From assembly GCF_017161445.1 (NCBI RefSeq), contig NZ_CP071060.1, forward strand, positions 1,178,001-1,242,000: a DNA stretch of 64,000 nucleotides, in the 5' to 3' direction. Every line of letters starts with the position of its first letter. Within the stretch, counting starts at the first letter, position 1. The position numbers and the translations under genes are program-made. Below the pieces are notes generated by a model. The model was not told the DNA's origin. It was given only the letters and a program-made list of their open reading frames with translations, and ran no database searches. This stretch comes from Niveibacterium microcysteis. Lineage in GTDB: Bacteria; Pseudomonadota; Gammaproteobacteria; Burkholderiales; Rhodocyclaceae. This document shows, piece by piece, positions 23,458 through 32,035 of the stretch.

Positions 23458-24953
23458 TCCGCGATGATGCGTTCGTAGCGCGCCCGCCATTCCTCGGTGA
23501 GCGCTTCGTTGCCGATGTGTTCGTACAACTGCATGGCGCGCCAGGTCGCTTCGGGAATCATGTCGCCGTCGCGGTCCATCGCCATCTCGAAGTAGCGCAC
23601 CGCTGCGTCGTCTCCGCGTTCGGCGAGGATGCGGCCGGCTGCCATTGCGGTTTCGGCGTTGCCGCGCGCGTGTTCGGCGGCCTCGCACAGCAAGGGCAGG
23701 GCTTCATTCACGCGGTCAAGCGTCAGCAGCGCCAAGGCGTAGCGGGATTTCTCCTCGACTTCGAGTCGGGCGGGGTTTGCATCGCCAAGCCGCTCCACCT
23801 CGGCTTGCGCTGCGCGCACCTTGTTGTGTCGCTCGCGCCACTGGGCCTCCACCGCGGTGAGCCACGCGGCGTCCAGATCGCTCGTGATACGGGGCAGGGC
23901 GTCACGCAGCAGCACTTGTGCCGCGCTGTGCTCCGGATGTGTCGGCACAACGGGCTTCATGCCGAGCGCATCGAGGCGGTCGCGCAGGCTGGGGTGGGTG
24001 TCGTCATAGGTGGTCAGGCGGGCCAGCGCATCCCACATCCAGGTCTTGAAGTCCTCCGAGTCGCCGGCGACACGCAATGCGGTACGCATCGCGGCATGCG
24101 GCATGAAGCCGGGCCGCGGTTGATGGTCCGCCTGTGCGTACAGCGCGGGCCAGAACTTCTCGGCCATGAAGCGGCCTTTCACGCTCGCTGCAATCAAGGC
24201 GCTTGCGGTGGTGGTTCGGCCAACGAAGCGGGCGGAAGCCTGGTCCGCTTCGTATTCCTGCTGGCGCGCGAGCACGAAGCTGTAGGCGTTGAACCAGGGG
24301 ATGTACCAGCGGAAGAAGCGGGTGAAGAGTTTGTCGAACCAACCCTCTTCCTGCGCGAAAACTTCCGCCAGCCGCATCCACACCAACCGGATGCGGTAGA
24401 TCCAGGCACCGGTCTTGCCGTGCGCGCCCGAGATGTGGCCGTATTCGTGCGCCATCACGGCGGCGCATTCCTTTGGCGACAGGGCTTGCAGCAACGGCAG
24501 GCCCAGCGTGAGCGTGTTGCGGTACCAGCCGAAGATGCCCAGGCGCGGCGTCTGCACGATTGATGCGTTGAACGCCTCATCGATGATGATCTCGTGGATT
24601 TCCGGCCCCGCTTGCTTGGCGCGCAGCTTGTCGACGAGCCGCCACAGGTGCGGTGCTTCCTCGCGCGAGACGCGCCGCCCGCTGGGTGGATCAAGCCGCA
24701 CCCACAGCGCACGGATCACCAGAAAGGCTGCCACACCGCAGATCAGCACTAGCTTGCCGCCAATCAGTGCATGTCGCGACGCCACCAGCCCGATACCGGC
24801 GAACACCCCGCCAAGTGTGAGTGCCAGCATGCCCACGGCGTAGGCGTAGCCCAGCCCCGCCAGTGCGGTGACCTTGGCGCGGTAGCGGCCAGGTGCAATG
24901 TCGCACTCGCGCTCAAGGTGAGCGACGAGGTTGCGGAATTCGGACTCGGTCAT
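23454..24953 (-). CDS. M48 family membrane metallopeptidase
   Basis: 499 residues. Two transmembrane helices lie near residues 30-75 (GYAYAVGMLALTLGGVFAGIGLV and LIGGKLVLICGVAAFLVIRAL). The zinc site HEYGH is near residue 168 (AAVMAHEYGHISGAHG), with further downstream Glu residues in the QEYEADQASARFVG motif. The C-terminal 150 residues are a TPR-like helical region (LALLTLDRVNEALPLLCEAAEHARGNAETAMAAGRILAERGDDAAVRYFEMAM). This architecture matches HtpX/Oma1-like inner-membrane proteases that handle damaged proteins. The ATG at 24953 (MTESEFRN) is preferred to one nine codons upstream. It is divergent from the kyn operon. Confidence 0.88.
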   Translation of the reverse strand: MTESEFRNLVAHLERECDIAPGRYRAKVTALAGLGYAYAVGMLALTLGGVFAGIGLVASRHALIGGKLVLICGVAAFLVIRALWVRLDPPSGRRVSREEAPHLWRLVDKLRAKQAGPEIHEIIIDEAFNASIVQTPRLGIFGWYRNTLTLGLPLLQALSPKECAAVMAHEYGHISGAHGKTGAWIYRIRLVWMRLAEVFAQEEGWFDKLFTRFFRWYIPWFNAYSFVLARQQEYEADQASARFVGRTTTASALIAASVKGRFMAEKFWPALYAQADHQPRPGFMPHAAMRTALRVAGDSEDFKTWMWDALARLTTYDDTHPSLRDRLDALGMKPVVPTHPEHSAAQVLLRDALPRITSDLDAAWLTAVEAQWRERHNKVRAAQAEVERLGDANPARLEVEEKSRYALALLTLDRVNEALPLLCEAAEHARGNAETAMAAGRILAERGDDAAVRYFEMAMDRDGDMIPEATWRAMQLYEHIGNEALTEEWRARYERIIAD

Positions 24954-25118
24954 GGGCGGCACTCGACGGCGGGGCTTCAAATTGCATTATCCGACAAAAA
25001 CGCCAAAAAACCATTGGCATGAACCCGGAAGAACTGTCGCGCGGCAACATGACCTGGCTTCACGCCACGGCTAGACTGAACGCTTACCGATTCATGCCGG
25101 CCCCGGGCCGGATAGACC

Positions 25119-25754
25119 ATGCAGCCTGCCCGTCTCTGGGACATCTCGCCGCCGGTTGCGGCCGCCAGCCCGGTTTTCCCCGGTGATACACCGTTTCAGC
25201 AGCACTGGACCTGGCAGATCGGGCCCGACAGCCCGGTCAACGTCAGCACGCTGACGCTATCGCCCCACACCGGCGCCCATGCCGACGCACCGCTGCACTA
25301 CGACCCGCACGGCGCGGCGATCGGCGCGGTGCCGCTCGATGCTTACCTCGGGCCCTGCCGTGTGATTCACGCAATCGGCCGCCGCGCGCTGATCACGCCA
25401 GACCTGATAGCACCGCAACTGGTGGATACACCGCCGCGCGTGCTGGTGCGCACCCGCTTTCGCGCCGCGGTGGACGAATGGGATGCGGACTTCACTGCAC
25501 TGGCGCCGGAAACCATCGACCTGCTCGCCGCGCTGGGCGTGAAGCTGGTCGGCATCGATACGCCTTCGCTCGATCCGGAGCAGTCGAAGACGCTGGATAG
25601 CCACCAGCGCGTGCGGGCTCACGGCATGGCGGTGCTCGAATGCCTCGTGCTCGATGAGGTGCCTGCCGGCGACTACGAGCTGATCGCACTGCCCCTCAAA
25701 CTGACGACCGCAGATGCCAGCCCGGTGCGCGCGGTGTTGCGGGAGCTGCCGTGA
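25119..25754 (+). CDS. kynB: Kynurenine formamidase (arylformamidase)
   Basis: A 211-residue cyclase-family enzyme that hydrolyses N-formylkynurenine to kynurenine and formate, the second step of tryptophan degradation. The metal site is the [14 protein letters not shown] motif near residues 48-61 (HxGxHxDxPxH form). Further signature elements are RTRF and [24 protein letters not shown]. The stop overlaps the start of kynU (GTGA), so the genes are translationally coupled. First gene of the kynB-kynU-kynA operon; the promoter is in the 165-base divergent region shared with the M48 gene. Confidence 0.94.
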   Translation: MQPARLWDISPPVAAASPVFPGDTPFQQHWTWQIGPDSPVNVSTLTLSPHTGAHADAPLHYDPHGAAIGAVPLDAYLGPCRVIHAIGRRALITPDLIAPQLVDTPPRVLVRTRFRAAVDEWDADFTALAPETIDLLAALGVKLVGIDTPSLDPEQSKTLDSHQRVRAHGMAVLECLVLDEVPAGDYELIALPLKLTTADASPVRAVLRELP

Positions 25755-27013
25755 CCACGCGTGAAGACTGCCTCCTGCGCGACGCCGCCGACCCGCTGGC
25801 GCCCTTGCGCGACCAGTTCGAACTGCCGCCGGGCGTGATCTACCTCGACGGCAATTCGCTTGGCCCGCTGCCACGCGCCACGCCCGACCGCATTGCAGCG
25901 GTGATCCGCGGCGAGTGGGGCACGGATCTGATCAAGAGCTGGAATAGCGCTGGCTGGATCGACCTGCCGGCTGATGTTGGCGACCAGATCGCGCCGCTGG
26001 TGGGCGCAGGCGCTGGCGAGCTGATTGCCGCGGATTCGACGTCGGTGAACCTCTTCAAGGTGCTCGCCGCGGCGCTGCGCATCGTCGGCGAAGACGACCC
26101 GGCGCGCTGCGAGATCGTCTCGGAGCGCGACAACTTCCCGACCGATCTCTACATCGTGCAGGGCTTGTCGGAACTGCTTGGCGGCCGCTACACGCTGCGC
26201 CTGGTCGAATCGGCAGACGAGATTCCGGCGGCGCTGGGCCCGAAGACCGCCGTGTTGATGCTCACCCAGGTGAATTACCGCACCGGCGCGCTGCACGACA
26301 TGGCGGCGCTCTCTGCCGCCGCACACGCCGCCGGTGCGCTGACCGTGTGGGATCTGGCGCATTCGGCCGGGGCGCTGCCGGTGGCCTTGAACGATGATGG
26401 CGCCGACTTCGCGATCGGCTGCGGCTACAAGTACCTCAATGGCGGGCCGGGTGCGCCGGCTTTCGTATGGGTGGCGCCGCGCCATGTGAGTCGCTTCCGC
26501 CAGCCGCTGTCGGGCTGGATGGGGCATGCGCGGCCCTTCGACTTCGTGCCCGGCTATGAGGCGGGCGAGGGCGTTGCGCGCTACCTGTGCGGTACGCCGT
26601 CCGTCCTCGCCATGAGCGCGCTCGAATGTGGCGTCGAAACGCTGCTTGCGGCGGAGCCCTACGGTGGCATGGCCGCCTTGCGCGCCAAGTCGCTCGCACT
26701 GACCGAGCTATTCATCGAGCGGGTGGAGGCGCGCTGCGCCGGCCAGGGGCTCACGCTGGTCACGCCACGCGAGGCCGCGCGCCGCGGCTCGCAGGTGAGT
26801 TTCGCATTCGATTCGGCGTGGCCGGTTTGCCAGGCGCTGATTGCGCGCGGCGTGATCGGTGACTTTCGCGCGCCGGACATCTTGCGCTTCGGCTTTGCGC
26901 CGCTCTACATCCGCTTCACCGATGTGTGGGACGCGGCCGAAGCCCTGGCGGCGGTGCTGGAAACCGGCGAGTGGCTGGAAGCCCGCTTCGCCGAACGCAG
27001 TGCGGTGACCTGA
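25751..27013 (+). CDS. kynU: Kynureninase
   Basis: A 420-residue PLP enzyme that cleaves kynurenine to anthranilate and alanine. Visible motifs are [11 protein letters not shown] near the N-terminus, [11 protein letters not shown], and [33 protein letters not shown], with the PLP lysine in CGYKYLNG near residue 228. Length is normal. It starts with GTG inside the kynB stop and is followed after one base by kynA. No kmo, haaO or nbaC genes are near, so the encoded path stops at anthranilate within this window. Confidence 0.96.
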   Translation: MTTREDCLLRDAADPLAPLRDQFELPPGVIYLDGNSLGPLPRATPDRIAAVIRGEWGTDLIKSWNSAGWIDLPADVGDQIAPLVGAGAGELIAADSTSVNLFKVLAAALRIVGEDDPARCEIVSERDNFPTDLYIVQGLSELLGGRYTLRLVESADEIPAALGPKTAVLMLTQVNYRTGALHDMAALSAAAHAAGALTVWDLAHSAGALPVALNDDGADFAIGCGYKYLNGGPGAPAFVWVAPRHVSRFRQPLSGWMGHARPFDFVPGYEAGEGVARYLCGTPSVLAMSALECGVETLLAAEPYGGMAALRAKSLALTELFIERVEARCAGQGLTLVTPREAARRGSQVSFAFDSAWPVCQALIARGVIGDFRAPDILRFGFAPLYIRFTDVWDAAEALAAVLETGEWLEARFAERSAVT

Positions 27014-27014
27014 A

Positions 27015-27863
27015 TTGGACAATCAGCGCGAACTCGAAGACAGCATCGTCACCGACCTGCGTGATCGGCTCTCGTACGGTGGCTATTTGTGCCTGGACGG
27101 CCTGCTGGCGCAGCAGAAGCCGCTCTCCGAGCCGCCGCATCACGATGAAATGCTCTTCATCGTGCAGCATCAGGTGTCGGAGCTGTGGATGAAGCTGATG
27201 ATCCATGAGCTTTCCGCCGCGATTCGCCATGTGCAGCGCGATGAGCTGGGGCCGTGTTTCAAGATTCTCGCCCGTGTGAAGCAGGTGCAGATGCAGCTGT
27301 TCGAGCAGTGGGCGGTGCTCGAGACGCTGACGCCCTCCGAATACATGGAGTTCCGCGGTGTGTTGGGCAACTCGTCCGGCTTTCAGTCGCACCAGTACCG
27401 CACGATCGAATTCCTGCTCGGCAACAAGAACGCCGCGATGGTGGAGGTGTTTCGCCATGATCCGGCGCAGCAGGCGGCGCTACGCGCAACGCTTGAAGCC
27501 CCCAGCCTGTACGACGAGTTCCTGCGCCACCTCGCGCGGCGTGGCCTGCCAGTGCCGGCCGAGTGCATCGAGCGCGACTGGTCGCAGCCTTACCGCAAGG
27601 TGGACGCGCTGGTCGAGGTGTTCCGCAGCATCTACGAAAACCCGCGCGACTGCTGGGAAGCCTACGAGATGTGCGAGAAGCTCGTCGATGTGGAGGAGTA
27701 CTTCCAGCTCTGGCGCTTCCGGCACATGAAGACCGTGGAGCGGGTGATCGGGTTCCGGCCCGGCACTGGTGGGTCGAGCGGTGTGGGGTTTCTGCGCCGG
27801 GCGCTTGAATTGAGTTTCTTCCCGGAGCTCTTCGCGGTTCGCACCGAGTTACGGCAGCGCTGA
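27015..27863 (+). CDS. kynA: Tryptophan 2,3-dioxygenase
   Basis: A 282-residue heme enzyme that opens the indole ring of tryptophan to N-formylkynurenine, the first step of the pathway. Family motifs are [52 protein letters not shown] near residues 117-128, [21 protein letters not shown] and the terminal [11 protein letters not shown]. The start is taken as TTG at 27015, one base after the kynU stop; no ATG is available before essential residues. The first enzyme of the path is thus the last gene of the operon. Confidence 0.95.
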   Translation: MDNQRELEDSIVTDLRDRLSYGGYLCLDGLLAQQKPLSEPPHHDEMLFIVQHQVSELWMKLMIHELSAAIRHVQRDELGPCFKILARVKQVQMQLFEQWAVLETLTPSEYMEFRGVLGNSSGFQSHQYRTIEFLLGNKNAAMVEVFRHDPAQQAALRATLEAPSLYDEFLRHLARRGLPVPAECIERDWSQPYRKVDALVEVFRSIYENPRDCWEAYEMCEKLVDVEEYFQLWRFRHMKTVERVIGFRPGTGGSSGVGFLRRALELSFFPELFAVRTELRQR

Positions 27864-27888
27864 TTCCGACGCTGGCCGCATCGGGCCC

Positions 27889-28737
27889 TCAGGGCGCCGG
27901 GCTCTCGTTGCCGCGAGCCGGCGCGGCCTCCGGCGACACATGCCGATCAATGATCCGGCGCAGGCTGCCGTCGTGCTTCAACGATGCAATGGCGGCGTTG
28001 AACTTGTCGTAGAGGCCGGCGCCGATCTGGGCGCGCGACAGGACCAGGTTGACCTCGATGACCGGCGCACCGACGTCGAGCCGCCGCAGGCTTGCCGCCG
28101 GATACAAGCGCGCAAGCAAACGCCAGGCGGAATCCCGCACGATTGCCGCATCGGCGCGTCCGATCGTCACCAGGCGGAGTGCGGCTTCTTCGTCGGCCGC
28201 TTCCGTGGCGCGGCCGGCGGCCCTGAGCGTCTCGATCCAGTCGTCGAAGGGCGCGCCGTAGCGATAGCCCCGCGTGATCGCCAGCGTCAATGTCGGGTCC
28301 GTCATCACCGTCGTCGCATTGATCGACGCCGGTGCCGAAGACCGCACCGCAACGAGATTGCGTTCCGTGGTGTAGGGGATGAAGCGTGCGAAGCGGTCGC
28401 GCTCCGGCGTCTGGACTGCAGACGCGCTCAGATCGAGCGAGCCGGCCTGGAGTTGCTGCCAGATGCGCACACGCGACTCGAAGCGATGCTCGAATCGGCA
28501 GCCGGTTCGGCGCGCCAGTTCGTCGATGAGATCACGGTCGATACCGCGCCATTCCGCGCCGTCGCTACCGCGGTAGTAGTAAGGGGGTATGGCATAGAAG
28601 CCGACCGATAGCGGCCGGGTGCAGGCTTGCAAAGGCTCGGCGATGGCATTGGTGGCGGCGAGACCCAGCAGCCACGGTAGTAGGCGGCCCAGGTAGCGCC
28701 GTATTGTTAAGCGGGGCTGCCCGCGTCTGTCGCCCAT
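27889..28737 (-). CDS. Periplasmic substrate-binding protein, SBP_bac_3 type
   Basis: 282 residues. A positively charged start and a hydrophobic segment (YLGRLLPWLLGLAATNAIA) form a signal peptide. The mature part has the family-3 pattern LSVGFYAIPPYYYRG, then WRGIDRDLIDELARRTGC, then RIWQQLQAGSLDLSASAVQTPERDRFARFIPYT, then GRADAAIVRDSAW, then FNAAIASLKHDGSLRRIIDRH. It would bind amino acids or similar small ligands. No transporter permease is adjacent. It starts 4 bases after the HDOD gene stop, so the two probably form an operon, and the binding protein may feed signalling rather than uptake. The start at 28737 is chosen by signal peptide and spacing. Confidence 0.85.
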   Translation of the reverse strand: MGDRRGQPRLTIRRYLGRLLPWLLGLAATNAIAEPLQACTRPLSVGFYAIPPYYYRGSDGAEWRGIDRDLIDELARRTGCRFEHRFESRVRIWQQLQAGSLDLSASAVQTPERDRFARFIPYTTERNLVAVRSSAPASINATTVMTDPTLTLAITRGYRYGAPFDDWIETLRAAGRATEAADEEAALRLVTIGRADAAIVRDSAWRLLARLYPAASLRRLDVGAPVIEVNLVLSRAQIGAGLYDKFNAAIASLKHDGSLRRIIDRHVSPEAAPARGNESPAP

Positions 28738-28741
28738 CCGA

Positions 28742-29611
28742 TCAGAGCGAATCCGGGGATTCCGGCGACTCTCCGATCCGCAATACGGCGGCGTCGGCCG
28801 GCACGCCAACCCGCTGCATCACATGGCCGACATCCATGTGCAGCAGGTCACCAATCGCGCGGAAGTCGTCCGGCAGCGCCGGGTCGTCCCAACCGTTGGC
28901 GCAGTGGCGGGCGAGGTCGCAGGCCAGCAACACGGTGCGTACCCGGGGGTTGTCGGTGCGTTGCGGGTCCATCAGGGTGATCAGAAGTTCCGGCAGCGAA
29001 TACTCGCGTACCAGCGCGAGTTGCAGGTCGGGAATCGCGATCCCCATCGTGGCCTTTTGCGCCGCGCTGCTGCGCATGCCCGGGTTGGCGCGCTGCAGCG
29101 CGAAGGCTTGCTGCACCAGATCTGGCGCAAAGCACCAGCAGAGGATCTCGGCGACCTCGTGCAGCAGTGCCGCCACGGTGATTTCGTCGACATCGATATC
29201 GTGGCGGTGCAAGGCCCAGTCGCGCGCGAAGTAAGCGGCGCGCTTGGCCCGCGTGATTACCTTGAGCACGCCCAGCAGGGCGCGCGGGTGGTTCGCAAGT
29301 TGATCCTCCACCGTCGGGATCTCGCCGAAACGGCGGAAGAAGGGCGTCACGCCGAGCATCATGATCGCGCGCTCGATCGTCGTGATGTCGTGATTCTGCG
29401 TGCTGCTGCGGTTGCGCTGCAGATGGATCATCAGCTTGAGTGCCATCAGCGGATCCTGCAGCACGCAGCCCGCGATCTGGCGCGCCGAGACGTTGTCTTC
29501 GTCGTCCTTCAGCGCGTTGAGCTCCTGCGCGGTGCGGCGCAGCACCGGGAATTCGACGCTGCGCAGGTACAGCACATAGCTGTTGAGTTCGGCGAATGGT
29601 TTGGTAAGCAT
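28742..29611 (-). CDS. HDOD domain protein
   Basis: 289 residues with an HDOD domain over about residues 20-220: VLQDPLMALKLMIHLQRN, then ITTIERAIMMLGVTPFFRR, then DEITVAALLHEVAEILCWCFAPDL. HDOD proteins resemble HD phosphohydrolases but usually lack a complete metal site, and act in signalling or gene regulation. Cytoplasmic. The ATG at 29611 has GGAG seven bases upstream; an earlier ATG at 29635 is possible. The same frame stays open for over 2 kb upstream, but that is antisense to two real genes. Probably in an operon with the binding-protein gene. Confidence 0.87.
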   Translation of the reverse strand: MLTKPFAELNSYVLYLRSVEFPVLRRTAQELNALKDDEDNVSARQIAGCVLQDPLMALKLMIHLQRNRSSTQNHDITTIERAIMMLGVTPFFRRFGEIPTVEDQLANHPRALLGVLKVITRAKRAAYFARDWALHRHDIDVDEITVAALLHEVAEILCWCFAPDLVQQAFALQRANPGMRSSAAQKATMGIAIPDLQLALVREYSLPELLITLMDPQRTDNPRVRTVLLACDLARHCANGWDDPALPDDFRAIGDLLHMDVGHVMQRVGVPADAAVLRIGESPESPDSL

Positions 29612-29721
29612 GGTCTCCGGCCCGACTGGCGCCATAAGGCAATAACGGCACCCGAGCGGCGCGGCTTGAGGGCTCTCAAGTCTGGCGCCGAACGGGGCCC
29701 GATTGGCCCTCATGCCCAGCG

Positions 29722-29727
29722 TATAAT
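29722..29727 (+). promoter_or_regulatory. Possible -10 element for the acuI-type gene
   Basis: A perfect TATAAT stands 65 bases before the ATG at 29792. No convincing -35 lies at the right spacing, so the promoter is only probable. Confidence 0.35.
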
Positions 29728-29791
29728 CGGCCGATAACGTCAAATACGTCACGCTTCGGGCTTGCCGGGGGGCGCAGGAATGGGGACACCG

Positions 29792-30787
29792 ATGAAGTCG
29801 TTCAAGGCCTTTGTGGTCGATCAGGACGCTGACCGCCGCGTCAGCGCGGGCTTCCGCACCCTGTCCGAGGATGCGCTCGACAAGGGCGACGTGCTGATCC
29901 GTGTCGCCTACTCCAGCATCAATTACAAGGACGCACTGGCTGCCACCGGCAAAGGCCGCATCATCCGGCGCTTCCCGTGCGTGGGCGGAATCGACTTGGC
30001 CGGCGTGGTGGAGCGCAGCGCTGCGCCGCGTTTCAAACCGGGCGACAAGGTCATCGCAACCAGTTACGACATCGGTGTGGCACACCATGGTGGTTATGCC
30101 GAATACGCTTTGGTGCCCGGCGGTTGGGTATTGCCCTTGCCTGCGGGCATGGATCTGCGCCAGGCCATGGCGCTGGGCACAGCCGGCTTCACCGCGGCGC
30201 TTGGCGTGCAGCGCATGGAAGACAACGGCCTCAAGCCCGAGAACGGTGCCGTGATTGTGACCGGTGCCACCGGCGGGGTGGGCAGCCTGGCGATCGACAT
30301 GCTGGCCGGGCGGGGCTACGAGGTGGTTGCGCTGACCGGCAAGGCTGACCAGGCGGACTGGCTCAAATCGATCGGTGCGGCGCGCGTGATGCTGCGCAGT
30401 GAGCTTGACCTGGCGAACATGAAGCCGCTCGACAAAGGCCTGTGGGCCGGTGCGGTGGATAACCTCGGTGGTGATGTGCTGGCCTGGATCGCCAGCACGA
30501 TGAAGCCCTGGGGTACGATCGCGAGCATCGGCCTTGCGGCCAGTACCGATCTGAACACCACGGTGATGCCCTTCATCCTGCGTGGCGCCAGCCTGCTTGG
30601 CATTGATTCCGGATACGCTCCCGCGGCGATCCGCGAACATGTGTGGGCGCGGCTGGCGACGGATCTGCGCCCGCGCCATCTCGACGCATTGACGCGCGAG
30701 GTCGCGTTTGATGCACTGCCGACTGAATTCGACCGCTTCATCGCCGGCCAGGCACACGGCCGCGTGGTGGTGCGGATTGCTTCCTGA
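29792..30787 (+). CDS. acuI: YhdH/AcuI-family NADPH oxidoreductase (acrylyl-CoA reductase type)
   Basis: A 331-residue medium-chain dehydrogenase without structural zinc. The N-terminal domain shows YSSINYKDALAATGKGRIIRRFP and GIDLAGVVE, the YhdH/YhfP signature. The Rossmann nucleotide-binding loop is VTGATGGVGSLAIDML near residues 154-169. Members reduce acrylyl-CoA to propionyl-CoA or act on quinone-like substrates with NADPH. The ATG at 29792 (MKSFKAFVV) matches the family; upstream ATGs are less likely. It could link to the propionyl/acetyl-CoA ligase two genes downstream, but that is inference. Followed after 24 bases by the REC-GGDEF gene. Confidence 0.88.
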   Translation: MKSFKAFVVDQDADRRVSAGFRTLSEDALDKGDVLIRVAYSSINYKDALAATGKGRIIRRFPCVGGIDLAGVVERSAAPRFKPGDKVIATSYDIGVAHHGGYAEYALVPGGWVLPLPAGMDLRQAMALGTAGFTAALGVQRMEDNGLKPENGAVIVTGATGGVGSLAIDMLAGRGYEVVALTGKADQADWLKSIGAARVMLRSELDLANMKPLDKGLWAGAVDNLGGDVLAWIASTMKPWGTIASIGLAASTDLNTTVMPFILRGASLLGIDSGYAPAAIREHVWARLATDLRPRHLDALTREVAFDALPTEFDRFIAGQAHGRVVVRIAS

Positions 30788-30811
30788 ATCGTTTCCGGAC
30801 TCACCCCCGAC

Positions 30812-31933
30812 ATGAGCCAAGCCCCTGAGCAACACGCGACCCAACTGCCTCGTGTGCTGATCGTGGACGATTCGCGCATGGTGCGCGCGTCGCTGATCAA
30901 ACAGATCCGTGCGAACTTCGAAGTGCGCGAGGAAGCCGACGGCGAAGCCGGCTGGCAGACGCTGCTGCTCGATCCGACAATCGAGGTGGTGATCTCCGAC
31001 ATCGGCATGCCGCGGCTGGACGGCTACGGCCTGCTCGAACGCATCCGCACCTCGCGGCTCGCCCGCATCCACGACCTGCCGGTGATCATCATCTCGGGCG
31101 AGGACGAGGAGGAAGCGCGCGTGCGGGCAAAGGAAGCCGGTGCGACCGACTTCATCAGCAAAGGCACGCCTACCGTTGAGTTGCTGGCGCGCCTTGAAGC
31201 CCTGGTGAAGCTGGCGCAGACCCGCCGCGACCTCGAAAAGAGCCGCGAGCAGCTGGTACGCAACTACCACGGCGACGTGTCGGTCATGGCGATCGAGATC
31301 GACCACTACGCCGATCTCTCCGCCCGCTATGGCCACCATGTGGCGCAGCTGATCCACCGCAAGATGTCCAAGCTGCTGTCGGCCAAGGTGCGCAAGGAAG
31401 ACACGGTGGCGCATCTGGCCGAAGGGCAGTTTGCAATCATCTCGCCGTCGGCCGACCTTGATGCCTGCGGTGCGTTTGCGCTGCGCCTGCGTCGCGCGAT
31501 CGAAACGATCGTGATGACCTACAAGGAAGAGCGCATCCGCATCAGCCTGACAATCGGTCTGGCTACCGCTGGCGGCGATGCGCACATGACGCTCGAATCG
31601 CTGATCGCGCTGGCCGTGCAGCGTGTGCAGGACGGCAAGCTGATGGGCGGCAACACCGTCGTGTCGGATTCCGGAGAGGTCACGCCAGAAAACGTCGGCC
31701 GCTTCAGCCGCCTCGCAGTCAGCGTGGACCACGCACTGACGCAACTGCGTACCGGCCAGACGGACGAAGTGCGCCGTCGGGTGCGCGAATTGGTCGGCAC
31801 GATGATGCCGCTGCTCGAGTTCATCGACGCGGAGTTCCGCACCGGGATGCCGCTCGCGCTGCTGGCTGAGCGAGCGAACCTGATCAACATCGAGCGCACC
31901 GAGATCGGCAACCCGATCCGCACGCATCTCTGA
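30812..31933 (+). CDS. Response regulator with degenerate GGDEF domain
   Basis: 373 residues. The receiver is at about 12-135: VLIVDDSRMVRASL, phospho-acceptor in VVISDIGMPRLDG and Lys in TDFISKGTP. A GGDEF-like domain follows at about 150-300, with VMAIEIDHYADLSARYGHHVAQ and ISLTIGLATAGG. The GGDEF signature is replaced by LAEGQF, so it cannot be a normal diguanylate cyclase; it may bind nucleotide or act as a protein partner. A helical C-terminal extension of about 60 residues follows. A strong intrinsic terminator lies just downstream. Confidence 0.88.
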   Translation: MSQAPEQHATQLPRVLIVDDSRMVRASLIKQIRANFEVREEADGEAGWQTLLLDPTIEVVISDIGMPRLDGYGLLERIRTSRLARIHDLPVIIISGEDEEEARVRAKEAGATDFISKGTPTVELLARLEALVKLAQTRRDLEKSREQLVRNYHGDVSVMAIEIDHYADLSARYGHHVAQLIHRKMSKLLSAKVRKEDTVAHLAEGQFAIISPSADLDACGAFALRLRRAIETIVMTYKEERIRISLTIGLATAGGDAHMTLESLIALAVQRVQDGKLMGGNTVVSDSGEVTPENVGRFSRLAVSVDHALTQLRTGQTDEVRRRVRELVGTMMPLLEFIDAEFRTGMPLALLAERANLINIERTEIGNPIRTHL

Positions 31934-31985
31934 TCCCCGCAGGCCGCCGCGCCTGCGTCAGTGCAATGTAAGGCTGACCCCCAAG

Positions 31986-32017
31986 AATCCCCTGCTCAAA
32001 ACAGGGGATTTTGTTTT
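31986..32017 (+). terminator. Intrinsic terminator after the REC-GGDEF gene
   Basis: A perfect 9-bp stem AATCCCCTG (31986-31994) and CAGGGGATT (32002-32010) with a 7-nt loop, followed by TTGTTTT. It separates the regulator from prpE. Confidence 0.88.
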
Positions 32018-32035
32018 GGTCTTCGGGGGGAGAGC

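Noticed and set aside
29612-31927. Long leftward frame continuing upstream of the HDOD gene
   Set aside because: It is antisense to the acuI-type and REC-GGDEF genes, has no family features and is explained by GC-rich codon bias. Only the HDOD part is real.
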